Below are positions 8,744 to 16,463 of a stretch of 64,000 nucleotides of DNA, piece by piece. The stretch comes from JANYHF01 sp963732765 (GTDB lineage: Bacteria > Pseudomonadota > Alphaproteobacteria > Rhizobiales > Hyphomicrobiaceae). Under the pieces are notes generated by a model. The model searched no databases. It was not told the origin of the DNA and saw only the letters and a program-made list of their open reading frames with translations. Each line of letters begins with the position of its first letter. The first letter of the stretch is position 1. The translations under genes were made by a program, and so were the position numbers. Where the stretch lies: contig CAVTAS010000008.1 of the NCBI GenBank assembly GCA_963732765.1, forward strand, positions 682,001 through 746,000, written 5' to 3'.

Positions 8744-9517
8744 CTACCCCCGCTCCAGCGCGGCGTAGAGTTCCTCCGACACGATTTTCAGCTTGGCGGG
8801 GTCCAAATTGCCGCTGACAGCGCAGGCGAAGTGCTTGTCGGTCCAGTAGAAAGTGTTCAGGCCGCCGCTCGCCAAATGCTGCAGCCCAGACTCATCGTTC
8901 GTCGGCCACTTCTCCATGTAGAGCGTAATGCGCCGGCCGGTGGTGTCCTCGTACATCAACAGGGCGGCGGGGCGCGGCCCTTCGGCCAATAGGCGGCCGC
9001 CGAGCAGGGCAAAACCGGAATCGGTGATATCAGGCGCTGTGAACGGTACGCCGATGCGTGCGCCAAGCCATTTGGCCAAATGCGCGCTATCGGAGCCGGG
9101 GACTTCAACAGGGTGCCGGATCTCGCCCGAAAAGACGTGATGTGCGCCGAGCGCCATGCGGACCACGCGGTCCAATTCGTTGAAGCGCCCAAGATCGAGC
9201 GAGCCGACGCCGAAGCCCACCCCGGCTGCTGCTACTGCAATCGCCACGGCAGCGGCCAACCGGCGCGCGCCTGTCGGCAGCGTCCAACCTCGATTCGCCG
9301 CCAGCAGCCGGCGCGTCCGCAGCGGCAGCGGATTGGCGAGTTCCTCATCGTAGACTGCGTGCAACTGCGCGTTCAGCGCATCGCGCCAAGCAACGGCTGT
9401 TCGCAACTCCGGGTCGCCAGCCACCGCCAGCCGTGCCTCTGCCTCCGCGTCGCCGCTGAGTTCGCCGTCTGCGAGCGCATTTGCCTCCAGGGGGGTGATG
9501 TGACCCGCTCCCGTCAT
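8744..9517 (-). CDS. Anti-sigma factor, membrane-anchored
   Basis: This 257-residue protein has an N-terminal anti-sigma-like domain (ALADGELSGDAEAEARLAV, then AWRDALNAQL). One transmembrane helix follows at about residues 86-106 (alanine/valine/glycine rich), with a roughly 150-residue periplasmic domain behind it. The zinc-binding HxxxCxxC motif of ZAS anti-sigma factors is absent, so it resembles the zinc-free ADGEL type. Its ATG overlaps the stop of the ECF sigma factor by 4 bases, which couples their synthesis at a fixed ratio. It probably holds the sigma factor at the inner membrane until a periplasmic signal releases it. The signal is unknown. Confidence 0.82.
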   Translation of the reverse strand: MTGAGHITPLEANALADGELSGDAEAEARLAVAGDPELRTAVAWRDALNAQLHAVYDEELANPLPLRTRRLLAANRGWTLPTGARRLAAAVAIAVAAAGVGFGVGSLDLGRFNELDRVVRMALGAHHVFSGEIRHPVEVPGSDSAHLAKWLGARIGVPFTAPDITDSGFALLGGRLLAEGPRPAALLMYEDTTGRRITLYMEKWPTNDESGLQHLASGGLNTFYWTDKHFACAVSGNLDPAKLKIVSEELYAALERG

Positions 9518-10035
9518 TTAATCCTCCTCAGCGCCGGCCTGACGCCGTCGCGATCCAGCAACTCCCGCAGTTTCTCACGGCCACGGCATAAACGCGACAT
9601 GACCGTCCCCACTGGCACATTCAACACCAACGCCGTTTCGGCATAAGTCAGGCCTTCCAGCCCGATCAGCAACACGCACTGGCGCTGCTCAAGCGGCAGC
9701 GCAGCCAACGCACTATCGATTTCGCGCCGCGTCACGTCGTCGTTCGGCCTGAAGCCGGTATCGCCGATGTGGCTGTCTTCCAGGCTCACATGCGCCGGCG
9801 CGCGCGCCTTGGCGCGAATGCGATCCACATGCAGATTGTGCATGATCGTAAACAGCCAGCGCCGCGGGTTGTCGCCGTCGCGCCAGCCCGCCAGATTGGC
9901 CAGCGCGCGCGCCACGCAATCGTGCACCAGTTCTTCGGCCAAGCCGCGATCCCGCACCAGCGAGCAGGCGTAGCGCATCAGCCGCGGCACTTCGGCGGCG
10001 ATGGCGTTCTTTCTGTCGGCCGGCGAACGGTCCAT
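9514..10035 (-). CDS. ECF-type RNA polymerase sigma factor
   Basis: This 173-residue sigma-70 family protein has only regions 2 and 4. Region 2 reads MRYACSLVRDRGLAEELVHD and continues into NPRRWLFTIMHNLHVDRIR (residues about 20-80). Region 4 contains LPLEQRQCVLL and the helix-turn-helix LTYAETALVLNVPVGTVMSR (about 125-160). The ATG at 10035 gives a normal family length; a TTG at 10080 is a weaker alternative. It overlaps the downstream anti-sigma gene by 4 bases. A cytochrome c' gene ends 114 bases upstream on the same strand and may belong to the same transcript or regulon. The ECF subgroup cannot be settled by eye. Confidence 0.9.
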   Translation of the reverse strand: MDRSPADRKNAIAAEVPRLMRYACSLVRDRGLAEELVHDCVARALANLAGWRDGDNPRRWLFTIMHNLHVDRIRAKARAPAHVSLEDSHIGDTGFRPNDDVTRREIDSALAALPLEQRQCVLLIGLEGLTYAETALVLNVPVGTVMSRLCRGREKLRELLDRDGVRPALRRIK

Positions 10036-10149
10036 CAAAAGTTGGTCCGGATGCGGGGGACGATCCCCGCCTTTGCACAAACGGCGGTCAGTCTGGCCTC
10101 CTGGTTTGCCAAACCGACCGCCGAGCAGGACAACGCACGTCAGCCAAGC

Positions 10150-10617
10150 CTACTGCAGCTTATACTTCTCGTGGCAGCCCTTGCAGTTGCCGAACATTTT
10201 TCCGGCTGCCGCCTTGAACGCATCGGCGCCGCTCGCAGCAGCCTTCGATGCGGCCATGGCGTCCTTTTCGAGCGCTTCGGCAAACGTCTTGAACTCGGCT
10301 TTGTTGTCCCAGATCGCGGGCGCCGCCTTGGTGTCGCCGGTCTTGGAGCTGTCGGGGAAATACTCCTCGAACTCGTCAGCGAAGTCATGGCCAACTTTTC
10401 CGACGGCGGCCGTCGCTTCGGCGGCCTTGGCGGCGTCAAACGCCACCGAGCCATCGAGGAAGCCGCCCACGATTTTGGCATTGGCGCCACTGTCTTTCAT
10501 GTGCGCGCGGCGCGTCTTGATCGGATCGCCGCCATCGGCCCAGGCGATGGCGCTCACGCCGACCACGCCAGCCACCAGCACGGCGCACAAAAGTCCTGCG
10601 GCTTTGCCAATATTCAT
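10150..10617 (-). CDS. Cytochrome c' (class II cytochrome c)
   Basis: This 155-residue protein has a signal peptide (hydrophobic residues about 5-25, cleavage near AIAWADG) and a single haem-binding CKGCH motif at residues 145-149, ten residues before the C-terminus. That is the class II arrangement. The helical, Ala/Lys-rich body (DEFEEYFPDSS, then EALEKDAMAAS) fits the four-helix cytochrome c' fold. Family members are periplasmic and bind NO or CO at a five-coordinate haem. The ATG at 10617 has a GAGGAG ribosome site; upstream in-frame codons add nothing recognisable. It lies directly upstream of the sigma/anti-sigma pair on the same strand, which hints at a link with nitrosative or redox stress (inference). 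Confidence 0.88.
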   Translation of the reverse strand: MNIGKAAGLLCAVLVAGVVGVSAIAWADGGDPIKTRRAHMKDSGANAKIVGGFLDGSVAFDAAKAAEATAAVGKVGHDFADEFEEYFPDSSKTGDTKAAPAIWDNKAEFKTFAEALEKDAMAASKAAASGADAFKAAAGKMFGNCKGCHEKYKLQ

Positions 10618-10813
10618 GTGTTTGCTCCTCAATCGGGATCCTGCGTCTCAGCGTTCTGGCCGAAAAGGAGCGGCGGTTCCAACCTGAGACACCCCTTCAA
10701 TGCAGCAAACGCCAGGGTTGCGAAAACTATTCCAGCGGTGGGGGCAAAAGCTGCGGAGCAGCACAGCGTCCGTGAAGCCGCCGCCGGTCGGTCAGCGTCC
10801 AAATGAGGGCGGG

Positions 10814-12017
10814 CTATCTGAGCCCTCCGCAGAAGCGCTGGATGCGACGGCAGGACTCCTCCAGGGCCTCAGTCGAGGTGGCATAGGAAATCCGGAAGAA
10901 CGGCGACAAGCCGAAGGCTGCGCCTTGCACCACGGCAACGCCCTCTTCTTCCAGGAGCGCCGTCACAAAGGCTTCGTCGTTGGTGATCTTGGCACCCTTT
11001 GCTGTGGTTTTGCCGATCGTCCCGGCGCAGCTGGGATAGACGTAGAACGCCCCCTCAGGCTTGGGGCACTTCAGGCCGCTGGCCTGGTTCAGCATCGAGA
11101 CCACTAGGTCGCGGCGCGATTCGAACGCTTTGGCGCGCTCGGCGATGAAGTTTTGCGGCCCGTTCAGCGCCTCGACGGCAGCGTATTGCGCGATGGACGA
11201 CGGGTTCGAGGTCGACTGCGACTGCAGCTTGGCCATGGCCTTGATCAGCGGTTCCGGCCCGGCGGCATAGCCGATGCGCCAGCCGGTCATGGCGTAGGCC
11301 TTGGAGACGCCGTTCATGGTCAGAGTGCGCTCGTATAACGCTGGTTCGACCTCAGCCGGGGTGCAGAACGTCATGCCGTCATAGAGCAGATGCTCGTACA
11401 TATCGTCCGTCAGCACCCAGACATGCGGATGCTTCATCAGCACGTCCGTCAGCGCCTTCATTTCGGCGCGCGTGTAAACGCGCTCCGCTCGGGTTGGAAG
11501 GCGAGTTCAGGATCAGCCACTTGCTGCGCGGCGTGATGGCCGCATCCAGCGTCTCGGGCCGCAGCTTGAATCCGTCCGCCATCGTTGTTTCGGCGAACAC
11601 AGGTGTACCGCCGCCAAGCAAAACGATGTCCGGATACGACACCCAATAGGGCGTGGGCACGATCACTTCGTCGCCCGGGTTCAAGGTCGCCAGCAGCGCA
11701 TTGTACAGCACTTGCTTACCGCCAGTGCCGACGCTGACCTGCGAGGGCTTGTAGGTCAGCCCATTCTCGCGCTTGAACTTTGCGCACACGGCCTGCTTGA
11801 GTTCGGGAATACCATCGACATCGGTGTACTTGGTCTTGCCTTCACGGATGGCGCGGATCGCGGCCTCTTTGATGTTGTCGGGCGTGTCGAAATCGGGCTC
11901 CCCGGCCCCCAGGCCAATGACATCGCGGCCGGCCGCTTTCAGCTCGCGCGCCTTCGCCGTCACGGCGATAGTCGGCGAGGGCTTGATGCGGTTCAGGCTG
12001 TCGGCGATGAAACCCAT
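10814..12017 (-). CDS. aatA: Pyridoxal-phosphate aminotransferase (aspartate aminotransferase family), frameshifted
   Basis: The N-terminal two-fifths (from 12017) read IGLGAGEPDFDTPDNIKEAA, VGTGGKQVLYNAL and NSPSNPSG, which are hallmarks of class I aspartate aminotransferases. The frame changes near 11478-11485. It then continues YTRAEMKALTDVLMKHPHVW, with the PLP lysine in SKAYAMTGWRIGYA and a complete C-terminus. Deleting one base in GAGCGCGTTTAC restores GAVYTRAEM and a 400-residue protein of standard length. The enzyme interconverts aspartate and oxaloacetate; in alphaproteobacteria the same enzyme often also handles prephenate. The gene is alone, divergent from the recO region and followed by cytochrome c' on the same strand. 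Confidence 0.85.
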
Positions 12018-12153
12018 GACGAGACCTTTGCTGTGCTGGAATTGAGCGGCGCAACCTAGAGCCGGCCGCCAAGGATCGCAAGGCCGGGGACATTATGTTC
12101 ATCTTCGGCCAGCACGAACGGGTCTGGTGCGCCTCGTTGTCAAAGCCGAAGAT

Positions 12154-12226
12154 GGACTTCGTGTCCCCAGTCTTCGTGTGCCAGTCTTCCTGCCGCCCAA
12201 GCGCAAGACTGGGGACACGAAAGTCC
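12154..12226. repeat. Inverted repeat with TGTCCCC core
   Basis: The left arm GGACTTCGTGTCCCCAGTCT (from 12154) pairs with a right arm AGACTGGGGACACGAAAGTCC (to 12226) across about 30 bases. A shorter fragment, CCAGTCTTCC, lies in the loop. The core resembles that of the hairpin at 34119-34259. The wider gap 12018-12464 otherwise holds only this element and the recO-like fragment at 12285-12369. Confidence 0.65.
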
Positions 12227-12284
12227 AGTCTTGCCGCTGGCCGGTGTTTCGCCTCGAAGCGCCTTCGGGCCAAGACGGCCATCA

Positions 12285-12369
12285 TGTCCCCGGCATTGCA
12301 TCCGCTCTGGCCCGAGCGCGCTCTCCCCCCATGGATTGGACCGACGAAGGCATTGTGCACAGCGTCCGC
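12285..12369 (+). repeat. Duplicated 5' end of recO (copy A of an 85-bp direct repeat)
   Basis: These 85 bases are about 94 percent identical (5 mismatches by my count) to 13087-13171. That stretch contains the recO leader and first codons. Here the ATG at 12331 encodes MDWTDEGIV like RecO but runs into a stop after about 20 residues. The Uma2 gene at 12465 sits between the two copies, 802 bases apart. Confidence 0.85.
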
Positions 12370-12464
12370 TGGCGCCGTGTCAACTGCTGCCGTTGACCGA
12401 TATGTCAGCGCCGCCCAGATATGTTACGCTCTTCCTCCACGCTCCCCATCGTCGAAGGACCGCC

Positions 12465-13046
12465 ATGTCCGATGCCGCTGTCAAACTGATGGATGTCGAA
12501 ACGTTCCTCATCTGGTGCCTTGACCAGGAGGAGCGCTACGAGCTGATCGATGGCATCCCCGTGGAAATGATGACCGGGGCCAGCGGCATGCATGATCGCA
12601 TCGTCGTCAACCTCATCGCTGCACTACACCAGCAGCTGCGCGGAAAACCCTGCCGACCAACCACGGCCGACACGGCCCTGCGCACTCGCATCCGCTCGGT
12701 GCGGAGGCCCGACGTCATGGTCACTTGTGACCCGCCGCGCGACGACGTGTACGAAGCCGTCGATCCGCGCCTGGCAGTCGAGGTGCTCTCGAAGTCGGAT
12801 GTTGGTGTACCTTGGGACCGCAAACTGAAGGAATACCGGCGACATGAGCGGCTGGACTATATCCTGCTCGTCGATAGCGCGCTAATTGCCGTGACGCTCT
12901 ACCAACGCACGGCCACCGGCTGGGATGATGTCGATGCGGACCGGCTCGAGGACGTCATCGCACTACCCAAGATCGGTTGCGAACTTGCCCTAAACGATAT
13001 CTATGATGGGACCGGACTTTCGCAGGCGCCTACGTCGGAGACGTGA
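12465..13046 (+). CDS. Uma2 family (DUF820) putative PD-(D/E)XK nuclease, copy 2
   Basis: This 193-residue protein is clearly homologous over its whole length to the protein encoded at 6251-6871. They share, for example, WCLDQEERYELIDGIPVEMM versus the VDGVPVEMM variant, the identical block TRIRSVRRPDVMVTCDPP, and LAVEVLSKS. The same nuclease-like Asp, Glu and Lys positions are present. I chose the ATG at 12465 because the paralogue begins conserved sequence at the equivalent point. The gene lies between the duplicated 5' ends of recO and its stop is 87 bases before the intact recO start. This points to acquisition of the gene together with duplication of the target. Its function in the cell is not known. 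Confidence 0.87.
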   Translation: MSDAAVKLMDVETFLIWCLDQEERYELIDGIPVEMMTGASGMHDRIVVNLIAALHQQLRGKPCRPTTADTALRTRIRSVRRPDVMVTCDPPRDDVYEAVDPRLAVEVLSKSDVGVPWDRKLKEYRRHERLDYILLVDSALIAVTLYQRTATGWDDVDADRLEDVIALPKIGCELALNDIYDGTGLSQAPTSET

Positions 13047-13086
13047 TGTTCGACGATGCGGCGCACCGCGCGGCGGACGACCACCC

Positions 13087-13171
13087 TGTCCCCAGCATTG
13101 CATCCGCTCTGGCCCGAGCGCACTCTTACCCCATGGATTGGACCGACGAAGGCATTGTGCTCAGCGTCCGC
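13087..13171 (+). repeat. recO leader and start region (copy B of the 85-bp direct repeat)
   Basis: This is the partner of 12285-12369, containing the functional recO start at 13133. Differences include single substitutions in the C-rich stretch before the ATG and one in codon 10 (GTGCTC versus GTGCAC). Confidence 0.85.
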
Positions 13172-13843
13172 CCGCACGGCGAAACGGCGGCGGTGGCGGA
13201 GCTGCTCACGCGCGAGCACGGCCGGCATCTCGGGCTGGTGCATGGTGGGCGGGGGCGCCTGAAACGGCCACTGCTGCTGCCGGGGAACTTGCTCACAGCC
13301 AAATGGCGGGCCCGCATGTCCGAGCAGTTGGGCATGTTCGACCTCGAGATGAAGGAGCCTTATGCCGCCCGGGTCTTTGACAGCCGGTTGGGCTTGGCCG
13401 GCCTTGAATGCCTCACCACGCTCGCCCGCCTGCTGCCCGAGCGCGATCCGCACCCAAACCTGTTTGAGGTGACGTTGTTCGTGCTCGGCTACATCGAAGA
13501 CAACGACATCTGGCCGGCGCTATACGCGCGCTGGGAGCTGGCCTTGTTGGAGGAACTTGGGTTTGGGCTCGATCTGGCCGCCTGCGCCGTTACGGGCAGC
13601 ACGGAAGATCTGGCCTATGTCTCGCCGCGCACAGGGCGGGCGGTGTCGCGGGTGGCGGGTGCGCCATACCACGACAAGCTGCTGCGGCTGCCGGCGCTGT
13701 TCACCAAGGCCGGGATCAAGGGCGCGAACCGGATCGAGATCGACGATGCGTTGCGGCTGACAGGACATTTTCTGGGCCGCGATGTCCTGGAGCCGCGCGG
13801 ACTGACGATGCCGGACGCCCGGGCGCGGCTGCTCGCTTTGTGA
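13133..13843 (+). CDS. recO: DNA repair protein RecO
   Basis: This 236-residue protein starts MDWTDEGIVLSVRPHGETAA, the N-terminal OB-fold of RecO, followed by the helical C-terminal domain (LLPERDPHPNLFEVTLFVLG, then WELALLEELGFGLDL). RecO loads RecA onto SSB-covered gaps together with RecR in the RecFOR pathway. The family cysteine cluster is reduced; only ACAVTG near residue 150 is seen, as is common in alphaproteobacteria. The start at 13133 is supported by family alignment and by the duplicated start at 12331. recO often sits with era and rnc, which are not visible here. Its leader was duplicated by insertion of the upstream Uma2 gene, so its promoter may now lie within the inserted segment. 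Confidence 0.93.
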   Translation: MDWTDEGIVLSVRPHGETAAVAELLTREHGRHLGLVHGGRGRLKRPLLLPGNLLTAKWRARMSEQLGMFDLEMKEPYAARVFDSRLGLAGLECLTTLARLLPERDPHPNLFEVTLFVLGYIEDNDIWPALYARWELALLEELGFGLDLAACAVTGSTEDLAYVSPRTGRAVSRVAGAPYHDKLLRLPALFTKAGIKGANRIEIDDALRLTGHFLGRDVLEPRGLTMPDARARLLAL

Positions 13844-13990
13844 CAGCAAGAACGCGTACACCCTTTGGTCCGCGCAATCGTCGACATCGGTACCTGTCAA
13901 CAGCTTTTGCACAAGCCAAAAACCGTGTTAAGTGACCGTATCGGGCGTGTTTTGCGCCCCTGTCGTGGTCTTGCGTGGTGGGTGGTTGCG

Positions 13991-16387
13991 ATGAGCTTGC
14001 TGGTTCTTGCGTTTCTCGGTCTGCTGGCAGCATATCTGCTGTACAGCGGCGTTCAGTTGTTCAACCTCTCACATTGGGGACGTGGCGGCATCGCCGTCGG
14101 ATCGGCAGCGCTTTTGGCTCTGTCGTGGTTCCACATCTCGCCGCTCTTGAGCATCGATCCGACCGAGTTGGACCGGCTGAAGCCACAGCTGACGAAACTT
14201 CAGGCGGACTTCGACACGAGTTCACGCGAGGCGCAGGATCTCAGGTCCAAGCTGGACGCACAAGCCAAGCTGAATGAAACGCTGACCAAGGATAAAGCTT
14301 CCGGTGAGGCCGCCGCTGCACAGCTGGCGCAAGTCAAGACAGACGCCGGCAAGCTCCGTAGCGACTGGCAAGCCCTAAATCTCCGGATCGAGGAACTGAC
14401 GAAGGCCAAGGCTGGACTTGAAACGTCGTTTGCCTCGCTGCAGGCGGAAGCTGACGCAGCAAAGCGCGGGCAGCAGGATTTGCAGGCGCAGCTTGATGCT
14501 CTCACCAAGGCCAAGACGGCGCTTGAAGCGTCGTCCTCCGCACTGACGATGGAAGCGGAGACGGCCGCCGCCAAGGCCAAGGGCTTGCAGTCCGAGCTCG
14601 AAGCGCTCAAAGCAAAACCTGACCTTGGGGACACTGTTACTGCCCTGAAGTCTGAGATTGATACGGTCAAGCGCGACCGTGAAGGTCTGCAAGGGCGGAT
14701 CGATGCGCTATCCAAGGCCAAGGCGTGGTTGTCGACAACGGCTGCAACGCTTACGGCCGAGGCCAACAGCGCCAAGCAGGACCGGCAGGCTCTGCAGGGC
14801 CAGGTCGACACTCTCACCAAAGCGCGCGCCGGCCTTGAAGGGCCGCTCGGCATGATGAGGACCGAACTTGTCGCGGCCAACACGCAACGCATGACGCTCC
14901 TGGGGCAGATCAACGCTCTGACCAAATCAAAACCGGACGTCGAGGCCTCAATGGCTGCCGTGAAGGCCGAAGCCGACGCCGCCAAGCGTGACCGTGAAGG
15001 CCTGCTCGGGCGTGTCGATGCGCTCTCCAAGGCGAAGGCATGGCTCTCGTCTTCATCGGCTGCGCTGGCAACCGAAGCCAATGCAGCCAAGCGCGAGCGT
15101 GACGAACTGAAAGGCTCGCTCGAGCAGGTTGCGGCGGCAAAACTTGCGGCGGAGACGTCCTATACTGATTTGAACACGTCCTACACTGCGCTGAAAGCGG
15201 AGGCCGACGCGGCCAAGCGCGATCGTGAAGGTCTGCTGGCGCGCGTTGATGCGCTCTCCAAAGCGAAAGCATGGCTCTCATCGTCATCGGCTACGATTGC
15301 AACGGAAGCCAATGCGGCCAAGCGCGAGCGTGACGAACTGAAAGTCTCGCTTGAGCAGGTTGCGGCGGCAAAACTTGCGGCCGATACGTCTCACGCTGCG
15401 TTGAAATCGGAGGCCGACGCCGCCCGGCAAGACCGGATCGCTCTGCAGGCTCGGATCGACGAGCTGACCAAGGCGAAGATTGATACAGAGGACTCCATCC
15501 GGCCGTTGACGGTGCAGCTGGATACAGTCAAAGGCGAGCGTGATAACCTACAGGCCGAGTTCGACCAGCTGACCAAGGCGAAGATGGCCTCTGATGAAGC
15601 CGCGATTCCGTTGAAGGCGGCCTTGGATGCTGCCAGCAGCCAGCGCGAGACCCTGCAAGTGCAGCTCGACCAGCTGACCAACGCGAAAACTGGCATCGAA
15701 CGTACCTTGAATCAGACGCGTACCGAGCTGGTTGCAGCCAACACACATCGTTTGGCTCTGCTGGGCCAACTGAGGGCGCCCGCCGCTGCACCACCGGCCG
15801 CAGCGCCAGCGTCCGAACTGTCGGGTCTGAGGACGCAGCTTGAGGGGCCGGTCTCGACGCCCTACTACAACGTCGGCCTTTATCCCGATACCGAACTGGT
15901 GCAGGGCAGGAAGGGCAAGTACTACACCATCGCCATCAAGAATGCGGCCAACGGGGCGGCCTATCGCTTCGAGGGCGGCAGGTACGTCATCGACAAGGAC
16001 TTGCCGCAGTTCAAAGAGTCGATTGACGCATTGGTGAAGGACATCCTCGGCAAGGTCGAAGGGAAAGCCGACTACGCCCTGATGGTGCGTGGACGCGCCG
16101 ACAACTCGTCGTGGAAGGGCCGCCTGAACCCGGACCATGTCTACGAAACGATCAGCTATCTGCCCTCGACAGCCGATGCCAAGTATTCGGGAACCTTGAC
16201 CGAATACAAGCTGGCCGGTCGCAAGTTGAGCAATCAGGACCTTCCCAACCTCAGGGCCGCGTACCTGAGCGAGCTGGTTGGCAACGCCTATCCGATCAAG
16301 CCGCCGGTCATCCTGGAAGGTGTCGTCACGCCCCAGGCCGACCCGAGCAACCGCGATGCCGTGCTTATCTTGTACGTGAACTGGTGA
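13991..16387 (+). CDS. Membrane-anchored coiled-coil repeat protein with a conserved-looking C-terminal domain
   Basis: This 798-residue protein of unknown function has two hydrophobic helices at the N-terminus (MSLLVLAFLGLLAAYLLYSG, then a second at about 30-50). About 550 residues of heptad-rich coiled coil follow, rich in Ala, Lys, Glu, Asp and Leu. The coil contains tandem 77-residue repeats, two of them almost identical at DNA level (14981-15211 and 15212-15442), with more diverged copies before and after. Recurrent words are DALSKAKAWLS and AKRDREGL. A globular end of about 185 residues follows an Ala/Pro linker. It contains YALMVRGRADNSSWKGRL and a terminal NRDAVLILYVNW, which resembles an OmpA-like peptidoglycan-binding domain with poor conservation; I infer this only from spacing. 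I chose ATG 13991; a TTG at 13865 would lengthen it by 42 residues. It is in tandem with recO, unrelated in function. Confidence 0.75.
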   Translation: MSLLVLAFLGLLAAYLLYSGVQLFNLSHWGRGGIAVGSAALLALSWFHISPLLSIDPTELDRLKPQLTKLQADFDTSSREAQDLRSKLDAQAKLNETLTKDKASGEAAAAQLAQVKTDAGKLRSDWQALNLRIEELTKAKAGLETSFASLQAEADAAKRGQQDLQAQLDALTKAKTALEASSSALTMEAETAAAKAKGLQSELEALKAKPDLGDTVTALKSEIDTVKRDREGLQGRIDALSKAKAWLSTTAATLTAEANSAKQDRQALQGQVDTLTKARAGLEGPLGMMRTELVAANTQRMTLLGQINALTKSKPDVEASMAAVKAEADAAKRDREGLLGRVDALSKAKAWLSSSSAALATEANAAKRERDELKGSLEQVAAAKLAAETSYTDLNTSYTALKAEADAAKRDREGLLARVDALSKAKAWLSSSSATIATEANAAKRERDELKVSLEQVAAAKLAADTSHAALKSEADAARQDRIALQARIDELTKAKIDTEDSIRPLTVQLDTVKGERDNLQAEFDQLTKAKMASDEAAIPLKAALDAASSQRETLQVQLDQLTNAKTGIERTLNQTRTELVAANTHRLALLGQLRAPAAAPPAAAPASELSGLRTQLEGPVSTPYYNVGLYPDTELVQGRKGKYYTIAIKNAANGAAYRFEGGRYVIDKDLPQFKESIDALVKDILGKVEGKADYALMVRGRADNSSWKGRLNPDHVYETISYLPSTADAKYSGTLTEYKLAGRKLSNQDLPNLRAAYLSELVGNAYPIKPPVILEGVVTPQADPSNRDAVLILYVNW
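14981..15442 (+). repeat. Two tandem 231-bp coding repeats
   Basis: Within the coiled-coil gene, 14981-15211 and 15212-15442 are near-identical direct repeats of 231 bases (77 codons), in phase with the reading frame. Diverged relatives begin near 14660. The in-frame unit length suggests expansion by unequal recombination or slippage. Confidence 0.8.
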
Positions 16388-16401
16388 TTGGCTGCTCTTG
16401 C

Positions 16402-16431
16402 GCCGCTGGGGTTCAAAGCAACCCCGGCGGC
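16402..16431. terminator. Hairpin between convergent coiled-coil gene and asnB
   Basis: GCCGCTGGGGTT (16402-16413) pairs with AACCCCGGCGGC (16420-16431) with one imperfect position. It sits between two convergent stop codons. There is no clear T-tract, so this is only a probable bidirectional terminator. Confidence 0.45.
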
Positions 16432-16463
16432 ACAGTATGGCGCGACGGTACGCCGATTGCGAC

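Noticed and set aside
12231..12464. Extended N-terminus of the Uma2 protein reading through the recO fragment
   Set aside because: The paralogue at 6251-6871 starts conserved sequence at the equivalent of 12465, and the extension is an Arg/Pro-rich read-through of the duplicated recO leader.
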